From Wocania_A spongiicola (GTDB taxonomy: Bacteria; Bacteroidota; Bacteroidia; Flavobacteriales; Flavobacteriaceae), in contig NZ_JAMFLZ010000002.1 of the NCBI RefSeq assembly GCF_023502325.1, positions 372,001-436,000 of the forward strand: DNA of 64,000 nucleotides, in the 5' to 3' direction. How positions within the stretch are numbered: position 1 is the stretch's first letter; each line of letters begins with the position of its first letter. The translations under genes and the position numbers were made by a program. Under the pieces are notes generated by a model. That model saw nothing but the letters and a program-made list of their open reading frames with translations, was not told where the DNA came from and ran no database searches. Shown here in pieces: positions 28,211 through 37,003 of this stretch.

Positions 28211-28247
28211 AAAAAGGCCTTAGCAATATTAGCTAAGACCTTTTTTT
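28211..28247. terminator. Bidirectional terminator between rpsT and rho
   Basis: AAAAAGG-CTTAGC and GCTAAG-CCTTTTT form a long stem with A runs on one side and T runs on the other. It can therefore act on both strands and most likely ends the rho transcript 48 bp after its stop codon. Confidence 0.8.
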
Positions 28248-28294
28248 AGTTTGAGTTAGTTATATAATTTCCTTAAACCTAAGTTCAGGATAAA

Positions 28295-29950
28295 TTATCC
28301 ATTCATTGAAATTAAAAATTCTTCGTTGTTTCTGGTTTGTTTAAAACGTTCGTTAATAAACTCCATAGCTTCAACAGGGTTCATGTCTGCAAGGTATTTG
28401 CGCATTACCCACATACGTTGAATAGTATTTGCGTCTAATAAAATATCATCTCTACGCGTACTTGATGATGTTAAATCGATAGCTGGGAAAATTCTACGGT
28501 TAGAAATTTTTCTATCTAATTGCAGTTCCATATTACCTGTTCCTTTAAATTCTTCGAAGATAACTTCGTCCATTTTAGAACCTGTTTCAGTTAATGCAGT
28601 AGCAATAATAGTTAAAGACCCTCCATTTTCAATATTACGTGCAGCTCCAAAGAAACGCTTTGGTTTGTGTAGCGCATTGGCATCTACACCCCCAGAAAGA
28701 ATTTTTCCAGAAGCTGGTTGCACGGTATTATAAGCACGTGCTAAACGTGTTATAGAATCTAATAAAATAACCACATCGTGACCACATTCTACCAATCGTT
28801 TTGCTTTTTCAAGAACAATGTCGGCAATTTTTACATGTTCGTGAGCTTCTTTATCGAAGGTTGAGGCAATAACTTCTCCACGAACATTACGTTGCATATC
28901 GGTTACCTCCTCAGGGCGTTCATCAATTAATAAAATCATTTGATAAACTTCTGGATGATTTGCTGCAATAGCGTTTGCTACATCCTTTAATAACATGGTT
29001 TTACCTGTTTTTGGTTGCGAAACAATCATACCACGTTGTCCTTTACCAATAGGAGCAAATAAATCCATGATTCTAGTCGAAATGGTACTTTGGCGATCTG
29101 CTAAGTTGAACTTCTCCTGTGGGAACAATGGTGTTAAATGTTCAAACGCAACACGGTCTCTAACCACATTAGGATCTTGACCATTAATTTTACTCACTTT
29201 TATTAAAGGAAAATATTTTTCTCCTTCTTTTGGTGGTCTTACATGACCCAAAACAGTATCTCCTTTTTTAAGACCAAATAAGCGTATTTGAGATTGTGAT
29301 ACATAAATATCATCTGGCGATGATAAATAATTATAATCAGATGAACGTAAAAAACCATACCCATCTTGCATGATGTCTAAAACACCTTCGCTTTCAATAA
29401 TAGCATCAAATTCAAAATCTGGTTCACGATAACGGTTTCTACTATCTTTATTACCCTTATCTATATTGCCGTTTTTCTGATTTCTGTGCTGGTTTTTATG
29501 CTGTTGATTATTATCTCTTTTTTGATGAGGCTTCTGCTGGTTATCCTTTTGATTATCGTTAGAAGGTCTAGGATTTGGTTTGTGGGCTTGCTTTCTCTCC
29601 TCTTTATTATCTTGAGTAACCTCTGTCGATTTTACATCTGGAGTTTTAGTTGCTTCCTGAGGTTTTGCTTCTAAAGGTTTTGTTTCCTGCTTTGCTGGTG
29701 TATTCTTAACAGGCTTTTGCACACGTTGCCTAGGTTTTCTTGGCTCAGCTTTTTTCTCTTTGGGTGCTTCAGTCTCTTTATTAGGTTCAATTACTGCTGT
29801 TACCTTTTTTGGGTCAGCAGCTTGTTGATCGAGTATTTGATAAACTAAATCTAATTTTTTTAATGAGCGGTATTTTGGGACCTTTAATTGTTTTGCAATC
29901 TCTTGTAAGTCAGAGAGTTTCTTTTCTTTTAATTGTGAAATTTCAAACAT
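28295..29950 (-). CDS. rho: Transcription termination factor Rho
   Basis: A 551-residue Rho, about 130 residues longer than the E. coli protein. The N-terminal Rho_N helix domain (about 6-43) is followed by a long K/Q/N/E-rich insert (about 45-170), then the cold-shock RNA-binding domain (DIMQDGYGFLRSSDYNYL ... LFGLKKGDTVLGHVRPP). The RecA-like ATPase follows, with Walker A in SQPKTGKTMLLKDVA, Walker B in DVVILLDSITRLARAY and the Q/R loops in LSGGVDANALHKPKRFFG. Such inserts are known in Bacteroidota Rho and may influence RNA binding or phase behaviour. It is transcribed alone, divergent from the DUF4293 gene. Confidence 0.97.
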   Translation of the reverse strand: MFEISQLKEKKLSDLQEIAKQLKVPKYRSLKKLDLVYQILDQQAADPKKVTAVIEPNKETEAPKEKKAEPRKPRQRVQKPVKNTPAKQETKPLEAKPQEATKTPDVKSTEVTQDNKEERKQAHKPNPRPSNDNQKDNQQKPHQKRDNNQQHKNQHRNQKNGNIDKGNKDSRNRYREPDFEFDAIIESEGVLDIMQDGYGFLRSSDYNYLSSPDDIYVSQSQIRLFGLKKGDTVLGHVRPPKEGEKYFPLIKVSKINGQDPNVVRDRVAFEHLTPLFPQEKFNLADRQSTISTRIMDLFAPIGKGQRGMIVSQPKTGKTMLLKDVANAIAANHPEVYQMILLIDERPEEVTDMQRNVRGEVIASTFDKEAHEHVKIADIVLEKAKRLVECGHDVVILLDSITRLARAYNTVQPASGKILSGGVDANALHKPKRFFGAARNIENGGSLTIIATALTETGSKMDEVIFEEFKGTGNMELQLDRKISNRRIFPAIDLTSSSTRRDDILLDANTIQRMWVMRKYLADMNPVEAMEFINERFKQTRNNEEFLISMNG

Positions 29951-30119
29951 TGATGTTTAATTGAATATATGTTTTTTGAATATAATTTTAGATTTTATTC
30001 TGAAAATGATTTCTTTATTTTGAAGAATTAACAACCTGCAATAGTGGTTGTTGTGAATCATTACTGCAATTATACAACTTTATTTTAATTTTTAGGGCTT
30101 ATTTTATAAAAGAAACTAT

Positions 30120-30127
30120 TATTTTTG
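30120..30127 (+). promoter_or_regulatory. -7 box upstream of the DUF4293 gene
   Basis: TATTTTTG matches TAnnTTTG and ends 21 bp before the ATG at 30149. Because it overlaps the upstream ATG at 30125, it argues that translation begins at 30149. Confidence 0.5.
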
Positions 30128-30148
30128 CTGTCTAGTTTTTTAAAGCTT

Positions 30149-30559
30149 ATGTTACAACGTATACAAACTATATATCTTTTAATTGCCGCAGGAGTTTCGG
30201 CAGGATTAATTTATGTGTTTGAATTATGGATTACATCTGATGACTTAAAAGTATTTGCAGCTGACATTAATTACGTGTTTGCTGGCTTCTTAACATCAGC
30301 GTTTTTTTCAATTGTAACAATATTTAGATACAAAAACAGGAAGTCTCAATTTATGTTGGGGCGCCTTAACATCATATTAAACTTTTTTTTACTAGGATTT
30401 TTTGTATATCAATCTCTAAACATATCTGGAGAAACGGCGGTTTCTGAGAAAGGTATTGGGATGTTTCTCCCTATTGTTTCTATCGTGTTTTTGGCATTAG
30501 CCAATAAGGCCATCAAGAAGGATGAAGATCTCGTAAAATCTGTAGATCGATTACGATAA
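30149..30559 (+). CDS. DUF4293 family membrane protein
   Basis: A 136-residue protein with four predicted transmembrane segments and the N-terminus MLQRIQTIYLLIAAG typical of DUF4293, a small family found mainly in Bacteroidota. An upstream in-frame ATG at 30125 would add eight residues that the family lacks and would overlap the -7 box. Function is unknown. The gene stands alone, divergent from rho (a common neighbour in flavobacteria), and ends at a hairpin terminator. Confidence 0.88.
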   Translation: MLQRIQTIYLLIAAGVSAGLIYVFELWITSDDLKVFAADINYVFAGFLTSAFFSIVTIFRYKNRKSQFMLGRLNIILNFFLLGFFVYQSLNISGETAVSEKGIGMFLPIVSIVFLALANKAIKKDEDLVKSVDRLR

Positions 30560-30588
30560 ACCTAACATCTTAGTAGTATTAGTGCGTA

Positions 30589-30620
30589 AAAGCCCAAGAT
30601 GAAAATTTTGGGCTTTTTTA
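30589..30620 (+). terminator. Intrinsic terminator after the DUF4293 gene
   Basis: AAAGCCCAA (30589-30597) pairs with TTGGGCTTT (30608-30616), followed by T residues. The stem is perfect over nine pairs. Confidence 0.85.
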
Positions 30621-30691
30621 TTTTTGGGTGTTACCTTTGCATTTCAACTACACTCACTGTCAGCAAAGTAAAAACGCCAATCAAAGATAAA

Positions 30692-31186
30692 CTACCTTTT
30701 ATTAAATTCAATAACTTCTAAATTGTCAATTTTATTACCATCAATAGTAAAGCGTAACATAGTACGAGTTTTATGAAATCCATGCTTACCAACTGCACCA
30801 GGATTCATATGTAATAAATTTAGTTTTTTATCAGGCATAACTTTTAAAATATGCGAATGCCCACAAATAAAAAGTTTTGGAGGGTTTTGTTTTATTTTGT
30901 CTCTTACTCTAATATTATAAGCTTTTGGGTAGCCACCAATATGAGTAATCCAAACATCAACACCTTCACACATAAAGCGATTATGTTCAGGAAATTCTAA
31001 CCTAATTTGAGCATCGTCAATATTGCCATAAACCCCGCGCAAAGGCTTTAGTTTTTTTATAGCATCAGTTACTTTTAAATCACCTATATCTCCTGCATGC
31101 CACACTTCATCAACTTGCTTTATATATTTTAAAATGTCGTCATCAATATAACTATGTGTATCAGAAAGTAAAAGAATTTTTATCAT
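30692..31186 (-). CDS. YfcE/MJ0936-type metallophosphoesterase
   Basis: A 164-residue cytoplasmic phosphodiesterase of the calcineurin-like superfamily. Metal-binding motifs appear in order: LLSDTHSYID, WHAGDIGD, YGNIDD, FICGHSHILK and MNPGAVG. The length fits the small single-domain YfcE-like group, which cleaves phosphodiester bonds in small substrates; the physiological substrate is not evident. It lies between two plus-strand genes and is probably monocistronic. Confidence 0.92.
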   Translation of the reverse strand: MIKILLLSDTHSYIDDDILKYIKQVDEVWHAGDIGDLKVTDAIKKLKPLRGVYGNIDDAQIRLEFPEHNRFMCEGVDVWITHIGGYPKAYNIRVRDKIKQNPPKLFICGHSHILKVMPDKKLNLLHMNPGAVGKHGFHKTRTMLRFTIDGNKIDNLEVIEFNKR

Positions 31187-31374
31187 TTATATCCAACTTG
31201 TTTTTTAGTAGTTTAATGGTTGGTAAAGTTATTAATATTTGAACTAACCTATTCTAAATTTTGAAATAGGAATTTTATTGATTTTGTCAGAAAGATTGGT
31301 TAACTTCGTTAATCTAGGTAAATTGATTAAAACAGCACTTTATCTATACGTTACTAAACCTTTAAAGCGATAAT

Positions 31375-31842
31375 ATGAAAGCATGGAATTTTAAAGTAAG
31401 AAGTAATTCTCAAGAAATTATTAATAAGTTAAACTCTACGCTTGGTTCTGCTAAGGGATTTGTTTTTAATATGGATCATGATGAAAATGATTCAGTAACA
31501 TTCAAAATACGTAAAAGAGGTTTGTATGCGTTTTACCTGATGTTTATTAACAAAGTCATTTTAAATGGAAAGATTTTAAAAACAGATATAGAGAACGAGA
31601 CCAACATAGAAATCTCCTTTACTCAATACTTTTTATGGAAATTGTTAATATTTACTCATATGTTTTTGGGGTTTGGCTTTCTAATTGCGATATTCTCAGG
31701 AATGATCAACAATCCTTCATTATTCATGCTAGGAGGGGTCTTACTAGTATTAGGAATTGTACTATGGATTGCTGTGCAGAAAAAATTTGAAAAAGATGTT
31801 CAAGAATATAAAACATTAATTTCTAAAATATTAGAGTTTTAA
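31375..31842 (+). CDS. Hypothetical two-helix membrane protein
   Basis: A 155-residue protein that I do not recognise. The first 80 residues are soluble and mixed alpha/beta (MKAWNFKVRSNSQEIINKL ...). Two transmembrane helices follow at about 86-107 and 112-134, and the tail is charged and helical (KKFEKDVQEYKTLISKILEF). It may be anchored with its N-terminal domain in the cytoplasm. It has no close operon partners: the phosphoesterase is on the other strand and truA is 212 bp away behind its own promoter. Confidence 0.7.
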   Translation: MKAWNFKVRSNSQEIINKLNSTLGSAKGFVFNMDHDENDSVTFKIRKRGLYAFYLMFINKVILNGKILKTDIENETNIEISFTQYFLWKLLIFTHMFLGFGFLIAIFSGMINNPSLFMLGGVLLVLGIVLWIAVQKKFEKDVQEYKTLISKILEF

Positions 31843-32018
31843 AACAAAAGAGTTTTTAAATTAATTAAGAAGCTAAGAAGTGATAGATAATGACACCTTC
31901 CAACTTAGTATTGACATTTTAAAAGATGTAACAAGAACTCCAAACCAACAGGATAACACCAAAAAATCTTTTAATATATAATTAAGACATCTGTTTTCGT
32001 TAGGATAACAAATCTGTC

Positions 32019-32026
32019 TATCTTTG
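32019..32026 (+). promoter_or_regulatory. -7 box upstream of truA
   Basis: TATCTTTG fits TAnnTTTG, 28 bp before the TTG start of truA. A TTTT tract near 31994 could act as a weak -33 region. The remaining 210 bp between the hypothetical gene and truA show nothing else recognisable. Confidence 0.55.
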
Positions 32027-32054
32027 TTAGTTCATAAAAAATATTAAAAATAGA

Positions 32055-32798
32055 TTGAGGTATTTTATAGAACTTTCTTATAATGGCAGTGCATATCACG
32101 GTTGGCAAAATCAACCCACAGCTATATCTGTTCAAGAAGTTTTAGAAAACACACTATCTACTTTACTAAAAACGCCTATTTCTATAATGGGAGCAGGACG
32201 TACCGATACAGGTGTACATGCATCACAAATGTTTGCTCATTTTGATTTTAATAATGAATTGAATGATACAAACATAATATTTAAGCTAAATTCGTTTTTA
32301 CCAAAGGACATAGCCATTCATGATTTTTTTAAAGTAAAAGATGATACTCATGTACGTTTTAATGCATTAAGTCGAACGTATTTATATAGAATAACTTTAG
32401 AAAAAAATGTATTTACTTTTAATAATGCACTTTATGTAAAACAAGCTTTAGATGTTGAAAAAATGAGAGAAGCTTCAAAAATTTTATTTGATTATAAAGA
32501 TTTTCAATGCTTTTCAAAAACTAATACCGATGTAAAAACGTATTATTGTAATATAATGAAGGCAGAATGGGTTTTTAAAAATAATGAGCTTCATTTTACA
32601 ATTAAAGCCGATAGATTTTTGCGAAATATGGTGAGAGCCATTGTTGGAACCATTATTAATATTGGTTTAGGTAAAATAAATGTTGAAGATTTACACCAGA
32701 TTATAAAATCTAAAAATAGAAGTGAAGCTGGTTTTTCTGTGCCTGCACATGCTTTATATTTAATAAAAATTGAATACCCAGACGATATAAAATTATAA
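32055..32798 (+). CDS. truA: tRNA pseudouridine synthase A
   Basis: A 247-residue enzyme that makes pseudouridine at positions 38-40 of tRNA anticodon arms. The catalytic Asp lies in GAGRTDTGVHASQM; other family motifs are YNGSAYHGWQNQP, FNALSRTYLYRI and FLRNMVRAIVGTIINIG. The family N-terminus (RYFIELSYNG) begins directly after a TTG codon at 32055 and no ATG or GTG exists nearby in frame, so a TTG start is assigned. Its stop codon is directly followed by the ATG of the ABC exporter, indicating co-transcription. Confidence 0.95.
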   Translation: MRYFIELSYNGSAYHGWQNQPTAISVQEVLENTLSTLLKTPISIMGAGRTDTGVHASQMFAHFDFNNELNDTNIIFKLNSFLPKDIAIHDFFKVKDDTHVRFNALSRTYLYRITLEKNVFTFNNALYVKQALDVEKMREASKILFDYKDFQCFSKTNTDVKTYYCNIMKAEWVFKNNELHFTIKADRFLRNMVRAIVGTIINIGLGKINVEDLHQIIKSKNRSEAGFSVPAHALYLIKIEYPDDIKL

Positions 32799-34565
32799 AT
32801 GAGTAAAAAGAAAGAAAACATTTTTGACGTAAAATTATTCACGCGTCTTTTTCAATATATAAAACCGTATAAAGCGGTATTTTTTGGGTTGATATTATTG
32901 GTTGTATTGCTTGCAGTTTTTGGTGCCGCAACTCCAAAACTTACTGAGTTTATTATAGATGACAGTATTGCTGGAGAAAACCCTAAAAAATTCTTGTTTT
33001 ATATAACCTTAATGTTGAGTGTTTTAATTTTGCAAACACTATTTCAATTTGCATTTATATATTATGCTTCGTGGTTAGGTCAAAATTTAGTGATGGATGT
33101 TCGTGTAAAGTTGTTTAATCATTTACTTCGTTTTAAAATGAAATACTATGATAACTCTTCGGTTGGAGTTCTTATTACCAGAGCTGTAACTGATATGGAA
33201 CGTATAGCCGATATCTTTGGTCAAGGTTTATTTATGATTTTTAGGGATTTACTGACTATGATAGTCGTATTTGGTGTTATGCTTTACTCTAATTTAAAGT
33301 TGAGTTTGATTGTCTTTTTAATGTTGCCGTTATTATTGTATGCAACTCGAATTTTTCAGAAATACATGAAAAAAGCTTTTGAGGAAGTAAGAAACGAAGT
33401 ATCTAACTTAAATTCGTTTGTGCAAGAACGCTTAACAGGTATGAAAATATTACAGCTTTTTACTCGCGAAGTTACCGAGTATAAAAGTTTTAAAAAAATA
33501 AACGAGCGCCATAAGAAAGGCTGGTTAAAAACAGTTTGGTATAATTCAATATTTTTTCCACTTGCAGACTTATCTAGCTCTATAACTGTAGGTTTGGTGG
33601 CTTGGTACGGTGGATTAAATGTAGTACTTGAAGGTAGTGTAACCCAAGGAACATTATTTGCATTTATAATGTTTATTCCTATGTTATTTAGACCACTTAG
33701 GCAAATAGCCGATAAGTTTAACACACTTCAAATGGGTATGGTCGCCGCAAATAGAGTATTTAAAGTAATAGATACAACATCGCAAATTGATGATACTGGA
33801 TCACATATAGCAGAAGGTTTTAAAGGAGATATAGCTTTTAAAAATGTTCATTTTAGTTATGTTGAAGACGAAGAAGTTTTAAAAGGGATATCATTTAATG
33901 TAAATGCGGGCGAAACTGTGGCAATAGTTGGCGCTACAGGTGCTGGAAAATCTACTATTATTAATTTACTAAATCGTTTTTATGAAATAAATAATGGCGC
34001 TATTTGTATTGATGGTATTGATATTAAAGAAGTTACTTTAGAATCATTGCGAACACAAATAGCAGTAGTTTTACAAGATGTGTTTTTATTTGCCGATACT
34101 ATTTTAAATAATATTACCCTTAATCATCCAAAGATTACTGAAAATCAAGTACATCAAGCTGCAAAAGCTATTGGTATTCATGATTTTATAATGAGTTTAC
34201 CAAATGGTTATCAATATAATGTAAAAGAACGAGGTGTGATGTTGTCTTCTGGCCAACGTCAATTAATTTCTTTCTTAAGAGCATACGTAACAAACCCAAG
34301 TATTTTAGTGTTAGACGAAGCCACTTCGTCTGTCGATTCGTATTCAGAACAGCTTATTCAAAATGCAACTGATAAAATAACAAAAGGGCGTACCTCTATT
34401 GTTATTGCTCACCGATTAGCAACTATTAAAAAGGCTGATAAAATTATAGTTATGGATGCTGGTGAAATTGTTGAACAAGGTACCCATGACGAACTACTTA
34501 AAAAAGAAAACGGGTATTATAAAAACTTATACGAGGTGCAATTTTTAAAGGAGGAAGTAGCTTAA
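32799..34565 (+). CDS. ABC exporter, fused permease and ATPase (MsbA-like)
   Basis: A 588-residue half-transporter. Residues about 15-310 form a six-helix exporter membrane domain. The ATPase domain follows with Walker A GATGAGKST, Q-loop VVLQDVFLFADT, signature LSSGQRQLISF (LSSGQ rather than LSGGQ), Walker B ILVLDEATSSVD and H-loop IVIAHRLATI. The protein should act as a homodimer or with another half-transporter in the inner membrane; lipid or drug export is typical of the family, but the substrate is not known. Its ATG touches the truA stop codon, and its stop abuts the convergent DUF3667 gene with no spacer. Confidence 0.93.
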   Translation: MSKKKENIFDVKLFTRLFQYIKPYKAVFFGLILLVVLLAVFGAATPKLTEFIIDDSIAGENPKKFLFYITLMLSVLILQTLFQFAFIYYASWLGQNLVMDVRVKLFNHLLRFKMKYYDNSSVGVLITRAVTDMERIADIFGQGLFMIFRDLLTMIVVFGVMLYSNLKLSLIVFLMLPLLLYATRIFQKYMKKAFEEVRNEVSNLNSFVQERLTGMKILQLFTREVTEYKSFKKINERHKKGWLKTVWYNSIFFPLADLSSSITVGLVAWYGGLNVVLEGSVTQGTLFAFIMFIPMLFRPLRQIADKFNTLQMGMVAANRVFKVIDTTSQIDDTGSHIAEGFKGDIAFKNVHFSYVEDEEVLKGISFNVNAGETVAIVGATGAGKSTIINLLNRFYEINNGAICIDGIDIKEVTLESLRTQIAVVLQDVFLFADTILNNITLNHPKITENQVHQAAKAIGIHDFIMSLPNGYQYNVKERGVMLSSGQRQLISFLRAYVTNPSILVLDEATSSVDSYSEQLIQNATDKITKGRTSIVIAHRLATIKKADKIIVMDAGEIVEQGTHDELLKKENGYYKNLYEVQFLKEEVA

Positions 34566-35384
34566 TTATTGTGCCTGTCTTGCTGCTTCAGCTGCAGCTT
34601 TTTGTGCTTCAAACATTTCATCAAACATTCCTGATTTTGCAGCAAATATTGCCCCAGCTATTATAAATAGTAACATAATAAAGCCTAGAATACCAATAAA
34701 TATTAAGGTTCTTATTAACATTTGAGTATTGTTTAAGCCATAAACATGTTTTAAGCAATATGTAAAATATAATATTTGTAAAGGCATAATAAAAAAGCCC
34801 ATTGCAGTAAAAGAAATTATGTTTAAAGGAACAACTATAATAGTTATCATGGCTATTGAAATAGACATTTGAGCCTGTGCATATAAAAATACAACAAGTA
34901 ATTCTGTGTAATTTAATTTATTGATTTTAAAGAATACAATTCTTGCAAATAGTGCATAGAATGGTATGTAAAGCATCATAATTAATGATTGATAATCACT
35001 AGTGAGCTTAAATATTTTGTCAAACAATGCCTGCTGTTTCTGACCTATTTCTGTGGTAGTATCATAAAAAGTTAAATCAGTTTGAAATTTTTGAATGATA
35101 AAAATTTGTAACCCAGCCAGTGTAATGGCAAGCGCAAAATAGCTAATAACATTAACGTATTTTTTTCGAGTACCTCTTATATAACCACCAATAACATCAT
35201 CTGGTTTCTTGAAAAGAGTTAAAAAAGTTCTTAACAGTTTATTATCATAATTAAAAAACGTTTCGCTTATATGTTCAAATAAGTTTTTAAGCGTAAGTCT
35301 GTTTCTTATCACTTTGCCACCACAAACATTGCAGTAGTCACTTTCAGCTGATAATGAAGTATTACAGTTTTTACAATTTATCAT
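34566..35384 (-). CDS. DUF3667 membrane protein, copy 2
   Basis: A 272-residue protein of the DUF3667 family. It opens with a zinc-ribbon pattern (CKNCNTSL ... CNVCGGKV), then the family motif KNRLTLKNLFEHISETFFN-like segment, a GYIRGTRKKYVNVISYFALAI segment and about five transmembrane helices. The last 25 residues are Ala/Gln-rich and helical. Function is unknown. It follows its paralogue with no intergenic base (stop of one, start of the next) and is the last gene of the folP-cdaA set. Its stop codon abuts that of the convergent ABC exporter. Confidence 0.88.
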   Translation of the reverse strand: MINCKNCNTSLSAESDYCNVCGGKVIRNRLTLKNLFEHISETFFNYDNKLLRTFLTLFKKPDDVIGGYIRGTRKKYVNVISYFALAITLAGLQIFIIQKFQTDLTFYDTTTEIGQKQQALFDKIFKLTSDYQSLIMMLYIPFYALFARIVFFKINKLNYTELLVVFLYAQAQMSISIAMITIIVVPLNIISFTAMGFFIMPLQILYFTYCLKHVYGLNNTQMLIRTLIFIGILGFIMLLFIIAGAIFAAKSGMFDEMFEAQKAAAEAARQAQ

Positions 35385-36182
35385 TTATGCTTTTTGAATT
35401 AAAGTTATAATTATCCCAATAATTACACATATTATAATTATTCCAAAAAATATAACTACTAATGCGATAATAGCTAACATAAAACGAGCTAAAGTATCAA
35501 GAAAACTATGATTAAAAACGCGTTTTAGAACATAAAACCAATATATAAACGTGATAATGGATATGCAGCTAGTAATTAGCATATAGTCCAATCCAAAGCA
35601 TAAAAATATGATAGTGAGAAGACTAGTAACTATTATTATTTGAGCTGAATAATAAAGGTTTAGTACTAAATGTTCAGTAAAATTTAATTGCTTATCACCA
35701 ACAATAACATAAGCTAGCCATGTTGATAATGCAGAAAACGGAACGGTTAAAACATAAATTAAACTTTGATAATTATTAATTTGATTATAGTCAAAGTTTG
35801 ATGGCGAAAACGGATTGTCTTTTTGCTCTGCTAATTTCTTAAAAGAGTCCCCAAAGAGCGCATCCATATTTAAAGCGTCTTTAAAAAAAGTGTTCATTAA
35901 AAACAACTGAATCCCTACAAGTGTTAGAGAAATAGCAAAGTATTGAATAACACTTATATATTGTTTTCGTGTACCATTAATATAGCCACTAATAACTAAC
36001 TCTGGTTTTGTAAATAAGTGAATAAAAGTCTTTAAAAAAATATTATCAATATTTATAAATTGGTCATTAATGTCTTCAAAAATGTTTTTTAAAGTCAACC
36101 TATTTTTAATCACTTTTGCACCACATTCAAGGCAGAATTTTTGATGATTTAAAAGCGAAGTATTACAGTTTTTACAATTCAC
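35385..36182 (-). CDS. DUF3667 membrane protein, copy 1 (GTG start)
   Basis: A 265-residue paralogue of the next gene, with the same architecture: zinc ribbon (CKNCNTSL ... CLECGAKV), NRLTLKNIFEDIND, GYINGTRKQYISVIQYFAISL, then about five transmembrane helices. The start is GTG placed directly after the TAG stop of cdaA, and the resulting N-terminus MNCKNCNTS aligns with the paralogue. Tight packing suggests translational coupling with cdaA. Role unknown; the association with the cyclic-di-AMP synthase gene is the only functional hint. Confidence 0.88.
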   Translation of the reverse strand: MNCKNCNTSLLNHQKFCLECGAKVIKNRLTLKNIFEDINDQFINIDNIFLKTFIHLFTKPELVISGYINGTRKQYISVIQYFAISLTLVGIQLFLMNTFFKDALNMDALFGDSFKKLAEQKDNPFSPSNFDYNQINNYQSLIYVLTVPFSALSTWLAYVIVGDKQLNFTEHLVLNLYYSAQIIIVTSLLTIIFLCFGLDYMLITSCISIITFIYWFYVLKRVFNHSFLDTLARFMLAIIALVVIFFGIIIICVIIGIIITLIQKA

Positions 36183-36968
36183 CTATGCCAAATCTTTTTT
36201 AATTATATCATTAAGTTGACTAGTGTTTTCAAATACAACAAACTCACCATCTTTAAAATAAGAAATATGTCCAGTTTCCTCACTAACAGCTATAGCCAAC
36301 GCATCTGTTTTTTCGGTAACACCAATAGCAGCTCTATGGCGTAGCCCAAAACGTTGCGGTATATTTTTTTCGTTATTAACAGGAAGAATAACACGTGTAG
36401 CTTTTACAACATTGTTACTAACTACGATGGCTCCATCATGTAACGGACTATTTTTAAAGAAGATACTTTCTATAATGGGTTGGGTTACTTTTATATTCAT
36501 TTCGTCTCCAGAAGAAGATAAAAAATCAAGATTGTTATTACGCTCAAAAACAATTAAAGCACCAGTTTTTGAAGCTCCCATTTTAACACAAGCTGAAACT
36601 ATTGCATCTACATTGGTTTCGTCTCCCGTTTCGTTTTTTATAAATTTAAATTGTTGCATAAACTTGCGCCGCCTACTAAAGTTTGTTGAGCCGACCATAA
36701 GCAAAAATTTACGGATTTCGGGTTGAAACACTACTATTAACGCAATAATTCCCACTTTCATAAAACCACCAAAAATACCGGTAAGAAGTTCCATATTTAA
36801 AAAGTCAGTTAACCTCCAAACTAAGTAAATGATTATGATGCCAATAAAAATATTGATGGCTACGGTGCCTTTTACAAGTTTATAAATATAGTAGAGTAGT
36901 AATGCGACAAGAATAACATCGATAACATCGACTACTGTAAATTTTAAAAGATCTTTAAAAATTTCCAA
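36183..36968 (-). CDS. cdaA: Diadenylate cyclase (CdaA type)
   Basis: A 261-residue membrane protein that makes cyclic di-AMP from two ATP. Three N-terminal transmembrane helices span about residues 10-75. The DisA_N-type catalytic domain follows with the conserved DGA motif (SPLHDGAIVV) and RHR motif (FGLRHRAAIG). The Firmicutes partner gene cdaR is absent; here the neighbours are a lipoprotein and folP upstream and two DUF3667 genes directly downstream. The ATG at 36968 gives the usual N-terminus ahead of the first helix. Confidence 0.94.
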   Translation of the reverse strand: MEIFKDLLKFTVVDVIDVILVALLLYYIYKLVKGTVAINIFIGIIIIYLVWRLTDFLNMELLTGIFGGFMKVGIIALIVVFQPEIRKFLLMVGSTNFSRRRKFMQQFKFIKNETGDETNVDAIVSACVKMGASKTGALIVFERNNNLDFLSSSGDEMNIKVTQPIIESIFFKNSPLHDGAIVVSNNVVKATRVILPVNNEKNIPQRFGLRHRAAIGVTEKTDALAIAVSEETGHISYFKDGEFVVFENTSQLNDIIKKDLA

Positions 36969-37003
36969 AGGCAGTGGGTTTTGGTAAATTTAATAAAATA
37001 TGG

